Shown here piece after piece: positions 47,181 through 59,311 of a stretch of DNA of 64,000 nt. The DNA lies in the NCBI GenBank assembly GCA_003049485.1, contig PYST01000125.1, positions 1 to 64,000 of the forward strand, given 5' to 3'. Under the pieces are notes generated by a model, which saw only the letters and a list, made by a program, of their open reading frames with translations, was not told the origin of the DNA and did no database searches. Each line of letters opens with the position of its first letter. Position 1 is the first letter of the stretch. This DNA comes from Ophioceras dolichostomum (taxonomy: Eukaryota; Ascomycota; Sordariomycetes; Magnaporthales; Ophioceraceae). The position numbers were made by a program, and so were the translations under genes.

Positions 47181-48848
47181 ATGTTCAACCTTGCCCGTAG
47201 CAGAGTGCTGGCTTCTGCCATGCCCAAGGTCTGTTCCCGTACCTGTCTCGGACGTCCTGTTGGTGCTTGGAAATATTCTCATCCCTGTGGCTGACCTTTG
47301 ACTCTTGTGACTCCTGTCGCAAAACAAACACGACAGCTCCCGCTTGCCCCCCTACCTACCAGACTTCCTGCGTTCGTACAACAACAACAACGGAGAGCAT
47401 TGAGCATTCACGAGTACCTCTCGGCGGACCTATTGCGAAAGGTTAGCGGCGGCGGCTTTTGTCCCATCTTCCCACTGCGCGACTCATTCGACCGCACGAT
47501 CTCGAACTTGACAGGGTGCTGACTGTAATCATTGCGATAGTATGGCATCCAAGTGCCAAAGGGTGAGGTCGCTAAGACTGCGGCCGAGGCTGAGGCTGTC
47601 GCGAAATCTATCGGCACTGATGACATGGTCATCAAGGCCCAGGTCCTCGCTGGCGGCCGAGGCAAGGGCAGCTTCGACAATGGACTGAAGGGCGGCGTCC
47701 GGGTCATCTATTCCCCTACTGAGGCAAAGATGTTCGCGGAACAGATGATCGGCCACAAGTTGATTACGAAGCAGACCGGCGCGGGCGGCCGCCTGTGCAA
47801 TGCTGTCTACATCTGCGAGCGCAAGTTTGCGCGTCGTGAGTTCTACTTGGCCATCCTGATGGACCGTGCGTCACAGGGGCCCGTAATCGTGTCCTCGTCG
47901 CAGGGAGGCATGGACATCGAGGGCGTGGCCAAGGAGAACCCGGATGCGATCACCACCACCTACGTCGACATCAACACCGGCGTCACGGACGAGATGGCGC
48001 GCGGGATCGCTACCAAGCTCGGCTTCAGCGAGCAGTGCGTCGAGGACGCCAAGGACACGATCCAGAAGCTGTACAAGATCTTCCTCGAGAAGGACGCGAC
48101 CCAGATCGAGATCAACCCGCTGTCCGAGACGTCGGACCACAAGGTCATGTGCATGGACGCCAAGTTCGGCTTCGACGACAACGCCGACTACCGCCAGAAG
48201 GAGGTGTTCGAGTGGCGCGACACTACGCAGGAGGACCCCGACGAGGTGCGCGCTGCCAAGTCCGGGCTCAACTTCATCAAGCTTGACGGCGACATCGGCT
48301 GCCTGGTCAACGGTGCCGGTCTGGCCATGGCAACGATGGACATCATCAAGCTGAACGGCGGCGCGCCCGCCAACTTCCTCGACGTCGGCGGCGGCGCCAC
48401 ACCCGCGGCCATCAAGGAAGCCTTCGAGCTGATCACGAGCGACCAGAAGGTCACGGCCATCTTCGTCAACATCTTCGGCGGCATCGTCCGCTGCGACGCC
48501 ATCGCCCACGGCCTGATCAACACCGTCCAGTCCCTCAACCTCAAGATCCCAATCATCGCCCGTCTGCAGGGCACCAACACGGAGGCGGCCCACCAGATCA
48601 TCAACGACTCCGGCATGAAGATCTTCTCCATTGATGATCTGCAGAGCGCCGCGGAGAAGGCCGTCCAGCTTTCTAAGGTTGTCAAGATGGGTAAGTTTTT
48701 TATCATTCACTCTCACCTCCTGACGTTGCACGAGACCCGTAGAAGATCGCCCCGTAGAAGATCGGATGAGATGACTAACTGCCGCTCTTCAAAATTAAAA
48801 TTAGCTCGTGATATTGATGTTGGCGTTGAATTCACCTTGGGTATCTAA
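47181..48848 (+). CDS. LSC2: Succinyl-CoA ligase beta subunit, mitochondrial
   Basis: TCA-cycle enzyme subunit that, with the alpha subunit, converts succinyl-CoA to succinate with formation of ATP or GTP in the mitochondrial matrix. Exons 47181-47228, 47337-47441, 47541-48690 and 48805-48848 give 448 residues. A basic presequence (MFNLARSRVLASAM) precedes the mature start near LSIHEYLSADLLRKYGIQVP. The ATP-grasp fold is evident (VIKAQVLAGGRGKGSFDNGL and QIEINPLSE). The ligase domain has LVNGAGLAMATMDIIKLNGG, ANFLDVGGG and IFGGIVRCDAIA. The last exon encodes only 14 residues, ending DVGVEFTLGI. The splice phases all close in frame. Beta-chain identity is firm; nucleotide preference is not determined. 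Confidence 0.97.
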
Positions 48849-51084
48849 TCGACGAGGGCTGGATTTCGTATAGAGAGACTAATTTCCTTCCTTCCTTTTG
48901 TTTTCGTATCTGTTTGTATTACATCTCTTGGAGGCGGTAGGCGGGCATGGCACAACATGTGTGAAATAGACTTCGGCACTGGTTGAAATTTGCATATATC
49001 CCCGTCACCCCACCTTTGGGGCTTCTCTTTAACCCGACGCCTGCGGTTGTTGATTATCAGTAGGTAAGGTGTATTATATGGTGACCTGCATAGATGCGCA
49101 TGAACACCTCGCAAGGTGACCCATCATCTTTACAAGGAAGAACGCCGTCAGTCTGGAGCACTCTCCCACGTGTACTGGTAGACAGGAACTTTCCTGCTAC
49201 GTAACCCCATGACCCTTTTTGGATGTAACTCGCCGAACGGTAAAGCGGGAGGTGCCTCCGCTCGTACAAACATCATGTGTTCGCCTACGATACATACATA
49301 GGCTTGAGAGCTCAATTCCTAATCGGGCAGGAACCGTCTCTGCCAACCATAGACAACTGCCTCACTAATTCGTGGCATGGCCTGACAGCCCTTTTAGCGA
49401 GGAGCGTGCCGCCTGCGAGCGTCGAGGTTTGGGGGGCGGCAGGCTGTACTGACCGCCAAGGGCCCTAAGAGATGGGTTTCTGACACTAGAGACCAGTGAA
49501 ACGAGCAAATCGACATGGATAACTGGTAAAAATCCCTGCTCTCGCAGAACCGCTCGCCCGGAGGGTTACTCTATTGGCTTGGTAGCGAGCATGGGGGGAA
49601 GGATGGGATGGGAAAGCATTCACATGGCAAACGACACTTAAGTTACTGGGCAGAGATTTCCCAGTGTCTTTAAAAGACGACTCTCATCTCATCGTTTTAG
49701 AAAGCTCTCCTTTCTACATTGTCATTTTTTCTTCTTGGGGGTCTTACAGCTGTTTCACTACCTACTACTGTTTGTGCCTAAGTTGGTAGTTGGTTGCTGG
49801 CTCATAAAGCTTGCCCCCCAAGACCCTCCCACGAACTGAAACGACCGCCAAACGGACAGCTCAAACCTGCCAAAAATGCCTTCGTGGTCCCGCGATCTAT
49901 TCTTCGACTCCCCCAAGGTCCCAGAGCAGGCAGTCTGGGACCGGACGCCGTCATTCTCGACGTCCGCGGCCGGCATGTGTCCCTGCGCAGCCTGCTTCTA
50001 CTCGTTGCCATCAGCACACGGCCCTCATCATCGCACATCATCAACGAAAGACACGAAGAGCAGCCACCGCGAGACCAAGAAGCCCAAGAGCAGCGGCAAG
50101 AAGACGACGAAGAGCAGCAGCAGCGGCAAAAACCTCCTCCTCTCTAGCGGCCACTATTACTACCTCAGGAGGCGAAAGAGTTCTGCAAGCATAGCTTCGG
50201 ACTTCGTGCCTCTTGTTGAACAGGTGGAAAACGCAAGTTGAAAGGACAGCAGCGTCTTCAAAGGCTGGCACGCATAAAGAAAGGACGGGGGGCGGTGGAG
50301 GGAGATGGGGAGAGGGAGGCTCTCGACGGCGGGGACGCTTCATTGGCGCCAATGCATCGGGGCTCCTTCGGGGGATAGGGGGAGGAGACACGAGGACCAC
50401 CTTGACTCGAGGAAAGAAGGGCGCTGCTTTTCGGACAGGCCATTTCCATGTGCGATTTCCGTTTCGCCGACATGTCGCGTCTGGGCAGTCTGGGGGATGT
50501 CGGGTTCGCAGTGGGGAGTGAGTGTGGACTGGTAGTGGCGACCTGGGGAGAAGACTGGGGAAAGACCGGAGAAGAGGAGTTCGTGAGGGCTGTGGGGGTG
50601 GGGGAGGGTCCGCAAGTTTATCAGCGTCTCAGCGTGTCAGCCTGGCACCTTCAGGACCCCAGATTGCAGCGGAGATAGCTGGAGCGCGTCAGGCCACGCC
50701 GGGCCAGCGGCGACAGGGGGCTGGGGTCATCAATACATCTGCAGCGGGTGGTCTGCGGTGGCCCAGAACACCTTACCACCACCTGCGAAATTTTCATTCC
50801 TCCCCGCAAGCTGCAAGAAACCAATCGCGAACCCGACGAATCGACCTTTCCGATATCTGAAAGTGGAAACCCGAGCGGGTTCGTTCATCGAGATTCGGGG
50901 GCAGTGAGAAACACGCGAGCAGAGAGGTTCAAGTTCCCACCTGGCATCCATGTAGGATTTTGAGCCATCGACCTTCTCAGAGTCGAATTGACGTCATCTT
51001 TGCACCCCATGAATGACGAGGCTGTCATCTCGGACGAGTGTCTCGATACGAGACACTGAACGGCTTCCCTCACTTAAGAAAATC
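48849..51084. other. Intergenic with one weak ORF
   Basis: 3' flank of the ligase gene and 5' flank of the kinase gene. A Ser/Lys-rich frame at 49876-50241 is listed separately. The rest shows no supported gene. Confidence 0.5.
49876..50241 (+). CDS. Possible small Ser/Lys-rich ORF
   Basis: A 121-codon frame beginning MPSWSRDLFFDSPKVPEQAV, with a basic Ser/Lys middle and a YYYLRRRKSSAS stretch. A Cys pair (CPCAAC) lies near residue 35. There is no recognisable family, and overlapping frames on the same strand are also open, so it could be chance. Kept because the N-terminus does not look like simple repeat. Confidence 0.25.
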   Translation: MPSWSRDLFFDSPKVPEQAVWDRTPSFSTSAAGMCPCAACFYSLPSAHGPHHRTSSTKDTKSSHRETKKPKSSGKKTTKSSSSGKNLLLSSGHYYYLRRRKSSASIASDFVPLVEQVENAS

Positions 51085-52388
51085 ATGGCGCCAAAAGTCG
51101 ACCCGGCAATAGTTGCAGCCCTCAGACTGGACCCCGATACGGCCAAGATTACATCGCATGGCAGCTCCGGCTTCTCGTCGACTTTCAAGCTTTCTGGAAC
51201 GGTGAACGGGAAAGAGAGGCTGTTCTTCGTCAAGACTGGCTCTGGCAAGGATGCGGAGACAATGTTCAGAGGTTCGGCCTTACTTTTACTGACAGTCAGG
51301 GAAGGAAATGCCTTGCAATTACACACGTTGCCCGTGCCTACCTCCATTACCATGCTGCTGCTGGCTGCACACCACATACTTGCTTGTGACCAGAAGAGTC
51401 AACGAGGAAACGTTTTGCTTACGACGACTTCATGATCTGACTGACACCCACGTGGCAGGGGAGCACGCCTCCCTAAACGCCATCCACGCCGCCGTGCCGG
51501 ACTTTTGCCCCGCGTCACACGCACACGGCGCCATGTCCGCCGCCTCGCCGTCGCGATTCTTCCTCGCGACCGACTTCCTCGACCTAGGCGGCTCTTCTGC
51601 CTCAACAGGCAAGAAAGGAGGTTCCGGGCGATCCCTGGCGTCCAAACTCGCCCAGCTGGCCACGACGCCCGCGCCGGTCCCCGAAGGAGGAGAAGGAGAT
51701 GGCAAGCCAATGTTCGGGTTCCCCGTGCCGACGTGCTGCGGCTCGACGGTGCAGGACAACTCGTGGCGGGAGTCCTGGGCCGACTTCTACGCGGACAGCC
51801 GGCTGCGCGCCATCCTGCGCGAGTGCGTGCGAGCGAACGGGCCGGACGCGGAGCTGGAGGGGAGCGTCGAGCGCGTGGCGGCGACGGTGGTCCCGCGGCT
51901 GCTGGGCGAGGGCCGCCTGAAGGGGGTGAAGCCGGTTGTCGTGCATGGGGACCTCTGGAGCGGGAATCACAGCGTGGGGAGGATAGTGGGTGGCGGCAGC
52001 AGCAGCGACGGCGGCGTCGAGGAGGTTGTCTTCGACCCCTCGTGCGTGTATGGCCACTCCGAGTATGAGCTGGGCATCATGCGCATGTTTGGTGGATATG
52101 GCGCGGCGTTTTGGAGGGAGTATGGGGAGCTGGTGCGCAAAGCTGAGCCGGAGGAGGAGTGGGATGATCGGATATCCCTCTACGAGCTGTATGTGTTTCA
52201 TTACCCGTGCCCCTCCCTCCCCTTCCTGTTCTCCTCGGGTACTCCTGATGAACAGCTGCACCGAATCACTAATATCGCTTTCTGTGACGTGCAGTTATCA
52301 CCACCTGAACCACTTTGCACTGTTTGGCGGTGGCTACAGGAGCGGCGCCATGGGGATAATGAGGAAGCTGATCTCAAAGTACGGGTGA
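51085..52388 (+). CDS. Fructosamine/ketosamine-3-kinase-like protein
   Basis: Predicted to phosphorylate sugar-amine adducts on proteins so that they fall off (protein deglycation), in the cytosol. Exons 51085-51271, 51459-52188 and 52295-52388 give 336 residues, near the family length of about 300. Visible kinase features are the ATP-binding lysine in RLFFVKTGSG, the catalytic loop VVHGDLWSGN and the metal-binding FDPSCVYGHSEYELGIMRMF, which together are characteristic of the fructosamine-kinase family. The C-terminus reads LFGGGYRSGAMGIMRKLISK. A Gly/Ser insert follows the catalytic loop. The reading stops at a TGA inside a GTGA repeat (52386-52400) that also looks like a donor, so a small extra exon is possible. 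The first intron's donor (GTTCGG) is weak but its phase fits. Confidence 0.88.
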
Positions 52389-53131
52389 GTGAGTGAGTGA
52401 GTGAACGCTGGGCACCGAATGCTGGCTGCATTAACTTCGTGGCCAACTAGAAGTGGCTGCTTCTGGCGAGAATGGCCTCATATCAAGTCAGGGCATCGAG
52501 TGACTACAGTTGGAAGACATGCTGTAAATTCAGGGGAAATGGCGGTCAGGCCCATAGTATCGATGTATCCACACTATTTTTTTTCTGAAGCCCACTACCC
52601 TAGAAAGGCTTGGCATGGCTCGCCGTTGTAAATTTCTCCGTTGTCCTGATCTATGTGTACGATAACAATAGCGACGAGACGGGGAAAATCATTAGTTCTT
52701 GCCACTGGCAGGTGGGTGGGCTTTTGTAGTGACCAATGTGCCCTCCCAAGGACGGACGTGGGACGTACGTGCCGTTGTGCTGTGCTGTGGCGGCCTCGTG
52801 CGTCGATCATCTGAACATTTTTTGTGGGAGAAAAAAGAAACGGGAGATCCTTTATTCCAGAACCTGGTTGTTGCAGGGATCCGCGGAAATTTGGCCAATC
52901 ACGCGCGTCAGTGCGGACCCTTCAACAAAGGTGTACTTCCAACTGTCACTGTCAAGTTGCCGACGACCAGCTGGCCATTATTGAAAGACATCGTCATTGT
53001 TCTGTCCTTTCCGTGCGTTTTAAAGTTGCAGAGGGGACGGCCATGGATGTTTGCTCTCGCTTCTAGCCTTCTACATAGACGATCTACTCTAGGTAATTAT
53101 CTGTTTAATTTTTCTTCTAGCAACTACGACG
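52389..53131. other. Intergenic
   Basis: Begins with a short (GTGA)n repeat. The end, with a GTAATT-like donor at about 53092 and a TTCTAG acceptor at 53120, may hold a 5' UTR intron of SEY1. Confidence 0.5.
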
Positions 53132-56028
53132 ATGAACGGCAGTTTCGCGGCGGTTGGCAGCCAGCCATCCGCTCAGGAGTACGAACATGGCATCCAGGTT
53201 GTCGATGAGGATAAGGAGTTCAAGTACGTTCTGTTCACGACACCCGTCTCGGCACCCGTCTCGGCTTCCCTCCCCTCCCCCTCTTGTATGCGTGCGCATG
53301 CAGGCTACATCCCACGATCTACTAGAATCTCCATGCTAACTTTTTGCTCGCTCTTGCGAATAGCTCCAATGTCAACGACTACCTCCACCAGACGCAAGTG
53401 GCCGATGCCGGCTTCAACTACCACCTCATCTCTGTGTTCGGCTCGCAGTCCACCGGCAAGTCAACACTGCTAAACCACCTGTTCGGCACGGAGTTCAGCG
53501 TCATGTCCGAGTCGGAGAGGCGGCAGACCACCAAGGGCATCTGGATGTCCAAGAACAAGAGGGTCGGCGCCGGCGACGTCAAGATGGCCGATAACATCCT
53601 CGTCATGGACGTCGAGGGCACTGACGGTCGCGAGCGCGGCGAAGACCAGGACTTCGAGCGCAAGAGCGCCCTGTTCGCCCTGGCCACCAGCGAGGTCCTT
53701 ATTGTCAATATCTGGGAGCACCAGGTCGGCTTGTACCAGGGCGCGAACATGGGCCTGTTGAAGACGGTTTTCGAGGTCAACCTGCAGCTCTTCCTCAAGG
53801 ACAAGCAGTGAGTATTCCCCTAATAGCTCTTGCTCTGATGCAATATCGTGCATACATACTAACTCTAGCCTTGTTTTTGCCGATATAGGTCATCCCCACG
53901 CTCCCTGCTCTTCTTCGTTATCCGCGATCACATCGGAAACACCCCACTCTCCAACCTCCGCAACACGTTGATTCAAGACCTATCCAAGATATGGTCCTCG
54001 ATTTCCAAGCCGCCAGCGCTCGAAAACTCCAAGATCGACGACTACTTCGACTTCGCCTTCGCCGCCCTTCCGCACAAGATCCTGCAGCCGGAAAAGTTCG
54101 TGTCGGAGGTCGAGAAGCTGGGCGAGCGGTTCGTTCCAGGGCACCGCTCCACCAAGGATCAGGAGTTCGTGGGGGGCGTGTTCCTGTCGGAATACCACCG
54201 CAGGATCCCAGCCGATGGTTTCTCGGTGTACGCCGAGGGCATCTGGGACCAGATCGTGAACAACAAGGACCTGGACCTGCCGACACAGCAGGAGCTTCTC
54301 GCACAGTTCCGCTGTGACGAGATCTCGAGGGAGGTGCTGGTCGCGTTCGACGAGGCCATCGTGCCGCTGGAGGAGAGGCAGGCTGAGGCCGTCCGCCTCG
54401 GCAAGCCGGCTGTGCTCGCGGACCTGGGAAAGACGGGGAGTGCAGCCCGGGCCAAGTGCATGAAGGACTTCGAGGTCCAGGCAAGCCGGTACCACAAGGG
54501 CGTGTATGCGAGGAAACGAACCGAGTTGGACTCCAAGGTCGAGACACGCCTCAAGGCGCTGTACCACGGCCAACTCTCTGCCGCACACAAAGCTGGCGTG
54601 GTCGCGTTTAGCGACGCCGTCACCGCCGCTGTGAAGGCTGGGCAGAAGTCGGGCGGCTCGTACGAGTTCGCCGAGATCGTTGAGAAGCAGAAGAGCAAAA
54701 CCCTGTCAATTTTCAAAGATGAGGCACAGGGTCTCGCGATCCAGGGCGTGCCGTGGACGAACTTCAAACCCCAGTACCTGCTCTTCGAGAAGGAGCTTGA
54801 CGAGGTGAGCGCCCGGCTGCGCAAGGATGAGATGCGCCGGCTCGCCACGCGCGTCGAACGCTGGGTACGGTCTCGCCTAGGCGACGCTGTCGGTCTGGAG
54901 TTCAACAAACTTGGCTCCGGCCGGGGCGGGTCTGGGGCGCCCGAGACAGGCGAGAAGCCCGCCACAGAGAAGGACCTGTGGGACCGCATCTGGGCAGTCT
55001 TTGTGGATATCGTGAAGGAGGCGCAGGACCGGTTCGCGGACCGAGCCAAGAGCTTCGAGGCCAGCGAGGAAGAGGTCGAGGTAGGGCTCTGGCGGCTGCG
55101 GCGCAAGTCCTGGGTCGCGCTCCGGGAGAAGATCGAGGAGGAGGTCATGGAGGGCAACATCTTGCTCAAGTTGAGGGAGAACTTCGAGGACAAGTTCCGG
55201 TACGACGAGGAGGGCGTGCCGCGGATTTGGAGGCCATCGGACGATATCGAGGGCCTCTACACGCGCGCCAGGGAGTCTACCCTCGCGCTGATCCCGCTGC
55301 TGTCGAGGTTCCGGCTCGCGGCGACGTACGCGCCTCCCGACCTCCCCGGATGGGTGGGGCTGCAGCCGCCCGGGGTCGAGGCGGAGGACGAGGACGACCT
55401 GGCGCCCATCGGCGGGATCGACGAGGAGGACGGGAAGAGCCTCGAGGAGGAGATGACAGTCCTGAGCGAGAGCAAGCGGCAGGACCTCGTGGTGCGGTTC
55501 AAGAAGACGGCCGACGGCGTCTACGTCGAGGCGAAGCGGGGCGCGCTCGGCGGGATAACACAGGTGCCGCTCTACTTCTACATCCTGCTGCTGGTGCTCG
55601 GCTGGAACGAGATCTGGATGGGTACGCTCTCGCCGTTTCTTCTGCCCCTCCTCGTTCTGCCACTATTGCTGCCCAAGTCCGTTGGCCAGAGGAGCAAAGA
55701 CGCAATACTAACCATCTACCTAGTCCTCCGGAACCCGTTCCTCTTCCTGCTCATCGTCATGCTGGCCGGCGGCACGTACGTGGCCTACAACCTCAACCTG
55801 CTCGGCCCCATGTACCAGATGGCCAACGCGGCGACGAATCAGGCGGCCGAGATCGGCAAGCAGAGGCTCAGGGACTTCCTCGAGAACAACGACACGGCCA
55901 GGCAGGCGCTCGCGATGCCGGCCAGGCCGCAGCAGCAACAAGGGCGGGACAGCGACTCTGTCAGCTTGGACACGCTGGATAGCAGGGGCAAGAAGAAGCA
56001 GCGGGCCGATGACGACGACGCGATTTAA
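53132..56028 (+). CDS. SEY1: Sey1 ER-fusion GTPase (atlastin/RHD3 class)
   Basis: Dynamin-like GTPase that fuses ER tubules and shapes the cortical ER network. Exons 53132-53223, 53364-53807, 53889-55621 and 55724-56028 give 857 residues. The P-loop reads GSQSTGKS (57-64). Switch I contains RRQTTKGIW, switch II DVEGTDGRERGE, and the G4-like motif is VIRDH. A long helical stalk follows. Two closely spaced membrane segments (about 735-756 and 757-783) form the hairpin anchor, and the tail is cytosolic and ends basic/acidic. The last intron (55622-55723, 102 nt) is a multiple of three without a stop and would otherwise insert 34 residues between the two membrane segments. Its CTAAC branch site and TAG acceptor, and the family's tight hairpin (NEIWM-VLRNP), argue that it is spliced out. 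Confidence 0.96.
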
Positions 56029-58034
56029 AGGGGTGGATGGTAAGTTCCCCCCTAGTGTCGCTCGGCTTTACATTGGCCTACCTGCAGCCTTTGCAGGAGA
56101 ATGGGCTAGTTAGTTAATTCGTTTCATATATTCGTGAAAGAGCATTACTTCCTTGCAGCAGTATCTCGAGTTGTCTTGGATTAATTGGCAGTTTGGCAGA
56201 TGGGAGGGACAACCGGGAATCAGAGTGCATGGACTGGGTGCTCCCACATGGGGATGGGTCTGCGTTGAGCTGGTCAACCCTGTCTGGTCTCTGAATCCCT
56301 TCATCTCCCATTCGTTCAATACGCACCCAGGAAATGGGCGGCGTCGCAACATGATATTAGACTCTCAGTACATCATTGAAAACGTAGCCATAATTGCATT
56401 TCACCCCAACCGCTTACAAAACCGCGGGAAGCAGCGTGTACTCGCAAGCGACGAGGCTCTGAAACTCATTGACGAGCTCAAGGCTGGATGGGAGTTGCCA
56501 GAACCTATCCTTGCCCAATGGTGATAGGCTCCAGGCCGCGGTCAGCAGCAGTCACTCGTCTGGTGATCACTCGTTACCCAATACCGGGACCAAAGATGAG
56601 CTCACAGATGCTAGCCTTTTTCGCCGGTCGAATCGTCGACATGCGCCTGGGCTCCGGCTTTACGGGGACGGAACCCCCTTCTCCTCCTTGTCATTGGGGT
56701 GCCCAACAGAAAAAACGGGAAGGAGCAGTTGTGAGTAATCGAGGAGAAAGATGAGATTAAAATACAAAGGGACACGCAGCCAGAGTAAAAGGAAGAGCCA
56801 TGCCATGATCGCTAGAAGCGACCTTGGGCTTTTCTAGAGGCCAAAGTATCCGAGCTAAGATCCTTGCCCCAAATCTCACCGTAGATCTCTCAACAGGTTG
56901 ACGGAATCTGCCCATAGAGACCAGTGCTTTCGAAGCTCGATCCATACGTACCTCTCAACGCAATCTGTGATACTTCAACGCAATACGAAACTACAAACAC
57001 GAAGCTAGCACTGTTCCTAACCACTAACCCTAACGCCTAAACCCCGGCCCGGCGCTGCAATCGCAATATTGAGCTCCGTTTCCGTGGTAGATTACGAACG
57101 ACGCTTCATCCTTGTGCCAAGGCTCACGGAGGAGGAGATGAGGCTTCACTTGGGGTTGCGTATTTGTAAGGCTGTCCTCGGTCACAGTCGCCGAGGTCCA
57201 CGGTCCGTTGGTATTCGCTCTCCGCCAGGTGTGAGCGGATGCGCATTGGCACCGTCTGAGTCTGCGAGACTCGGTGGCTCTTCCCTGAGAATGTATACCG
57301 CGTACAGCTGGGCTTCTGGCGCAGGGTACTACGGGAAAACGCGTTTCCGTCATGCCGTGATTATGGAGCTTAGGCGATCCAGGCGAGGGCAGCGTTTGCC
57401 ACTCGCTTTGAGTTGGTCTGCATAGGCGGCATTCTGGCTCTCTACTCGCCCGGCATTCCACCATTGCTGGACTTCAGCGAAACGAGTTTGAGCGTCGAGA
57501 TATGCCGTGGCTTTCTGTCCTTTCTGTTGGGCGCCCCAATGGCAAGGAGGAGGAGGGAGTTCCGTTCCCGCCACCGTCACTGCTGCCGATTCCGCTGCCA
57601 CCGTTGTTGCATTCCTCCCACATCCCTGATGACTTAATGGACGACCCCCTTCTTGAGCAGATCACAGGCGTGTACGCCCAAAACCGTCAGGCGTTCGAGG
57701 AGTAACCAGGATCTGTTGGCCCTTCTTCATTGACAACATTCCCAACGGCGCGACCCAGGACGGTCAGGACCTCTTTGTTCCTGTCACTAAGTTGGCCACT
57801 CACCAGGAGGTACCCGTGGTCGGGTTCACGGGGGTTGCCGGAGTCAACAAACAATCCACCCTGAGCCTGCCGTGCAATGTAAGTAGCGTAGTGTAAGGTA
57901 TTGTATTTCGTAATATGACTCCCATCCCCCAGCGTGTGTTCTACGCCGTACTGTCCAAAGCACATTACAATACAATACATTTCAGGCCCTGGATCCACCG
58001 AAGGTGAAAGATCCGGTTTACAGATACCCCATCA
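56029..58034. other. Probable decayed repeat region
   Basis: No intact gene. Several protein-like but broken frames occur: plus 56153-56524 (ends RVLASDEALKLIDELKAGWE...), minus 57350-57601 (contains RFAEVQQWWNAGRVESQNAA) and plus near 57600-57880. An inverted pair of 42-nt segments is listed separately. The pattern fits old transposon or gene relics, but no element type could be identified. Confidence 0.45.
56669..57564. repeat. Inverted 42-bp pair, C/T-diverged
   Basis: Plus-strand 56669-56710 and the reverse complement of 57523-57564 match at 38 of 42 positions. All four differences are C versus T. The core reads CATTGGGGYGCCCAACAGA, with Y being T in the plus copy and C in the minus copy. 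Both copies can be read as the same peptide, PPCHWGAQQK, after GTE. They may be terminal or internal parts of a repeat family, or relics of a duplicated gene. Confidence 0.75.
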
Positions 58035-59311
58035 TCAACACACATGCTCCAACTTCTGCACCGACCCATCCGAAGGCCCCAGCTCCGTCTTCAGCACCCT
58101 GCCGAACAGCTCGAGCAGGATCTCGAAGCACACCTTCGTGACGGCCGGGTCGTAGCGGCCCTTGCTCAGCTCGTCGCGGATGAATGCGTGCTGGGCCCAC
58201 GCGAACTCGTAGAAGCTGAAGACCACGCCGGCCTCGCGCAGCTTGGCCCGGATGAGGTCCCGCCCGGCGTCCGGGACGTGCGTGTCCTTGACGCCGAAGA
58301 TCATGGCCACCTCGCCCTTGAGCTGGGGGAGCAGGTCGAGCGTGTGGACGGACCCCTCCGGCGCCGTGGCGGACGTGTTGGCGCCGCTGTTGGGGCCGAG
58401 GGTCCGCGAGTGCACGTCTGTCGCGAAGTAGGCGACGCAGGCGGCGATGCGTGGGTCGAGCTTTTCGGGTTGTGACGACCCGTCGGTGAGGTTAGGTAGG
58501 TTCCCATATCGCTAGTCTAAGGGGGCGAGATTGAGAAGCAGGCGAGCGGGGCACTCACGCTGGCTCGGAGCGCAAGATGACCGCCCAGACACATCCCCGT
58601 AGCGCCGATTCGGCCGGTGCATGTTGGCAGACTGAGGAGATAGGACACGGACTCGCGGGAGTCTATGTCGTAGGACTCCAGGGTCTGCGGGGGCAGGTGT
58701 CAGTCACCACTTGAACAGAAATCATCATATCTCCAGAGCTCGGAGATGAGACGAGCTTCCAGACCATACCTTCTTCACTTTCCACTCGTTCCCCTGGTCG
58801 GTCCCGGGCACATCGTAGGCCAGCGGTTCCGGCCCGGTGAAGTCATGGTAGCTGCTCGGTGCGGCGACGATGTACCCCTGCCCTGCGATCTGACGCGCGA
58901 ACCGCGCAACCGGGCCGGTGACTTGATGGGGACAATCAGCATGGATATATCGGAGCCGGCCGGCTGGTATCTTTCTTTGGTCGCTCACCTTGGTAAATCT
59001 CGCTGAACAGCACAACACCGGGGAAGCGACTGTGGCGGTGATGAATACAGATGATATCAACAACTGCTATTTCAAAATGGACTCCATCAATAACTTTAAG
59101 ACGCACGCGTTGGGATATTGCGGAATAGTCGGATGGAATACGAAAATCCCTGCATGATAGATTGGATGGTTAGGCTAGATCCCTGGAACAGTGTCTGCTG
59201 GCTGGTTCCTGCCCGCGATGAGGGGCGAGAGGGAAAGGGGTATTGACTCATAGACGTGTCAACGCCATTGACGTTGGTTTGCACATCGTGGTGAGTTTCC
59301 TTAATCAACAT
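58035..59311 (-). CDS. Dienelactone hydrolase family protein
   Basis: Alpha/beta hydrolase of the dienelactone hydrolase family, which opens lactone rings in chlorocatechol-type degradation and acts on other esters; probably cytosolic. Six exons, complement of 59311-59248, 59149-59107, 59029-58989, 58921-58770, 58684-58559 and 58460-58035, give 283 residues. The N-terminus reads MLIKETHHDVQTNVNGVDTS. The nucleophile elbow is GMCLGGH (Cys132), with Asp201 in KDTHVP and His233 in AQHAFIRDE, so the Cys-Asp-His triad of this family is complete. Two introns end in AAG (58922-58988 and 58461-58558). The specific substrate is unknown. No neighbouring catabolic genes are seen. Confidence 0.9.

Noticed and set aside
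47871..48731. 286-codon frame antisense to the succinyl-CoA ligase gene
   Set aside because: Val/Leu/Asp-rich shadow caused by GC-ending codons on the coding strand.
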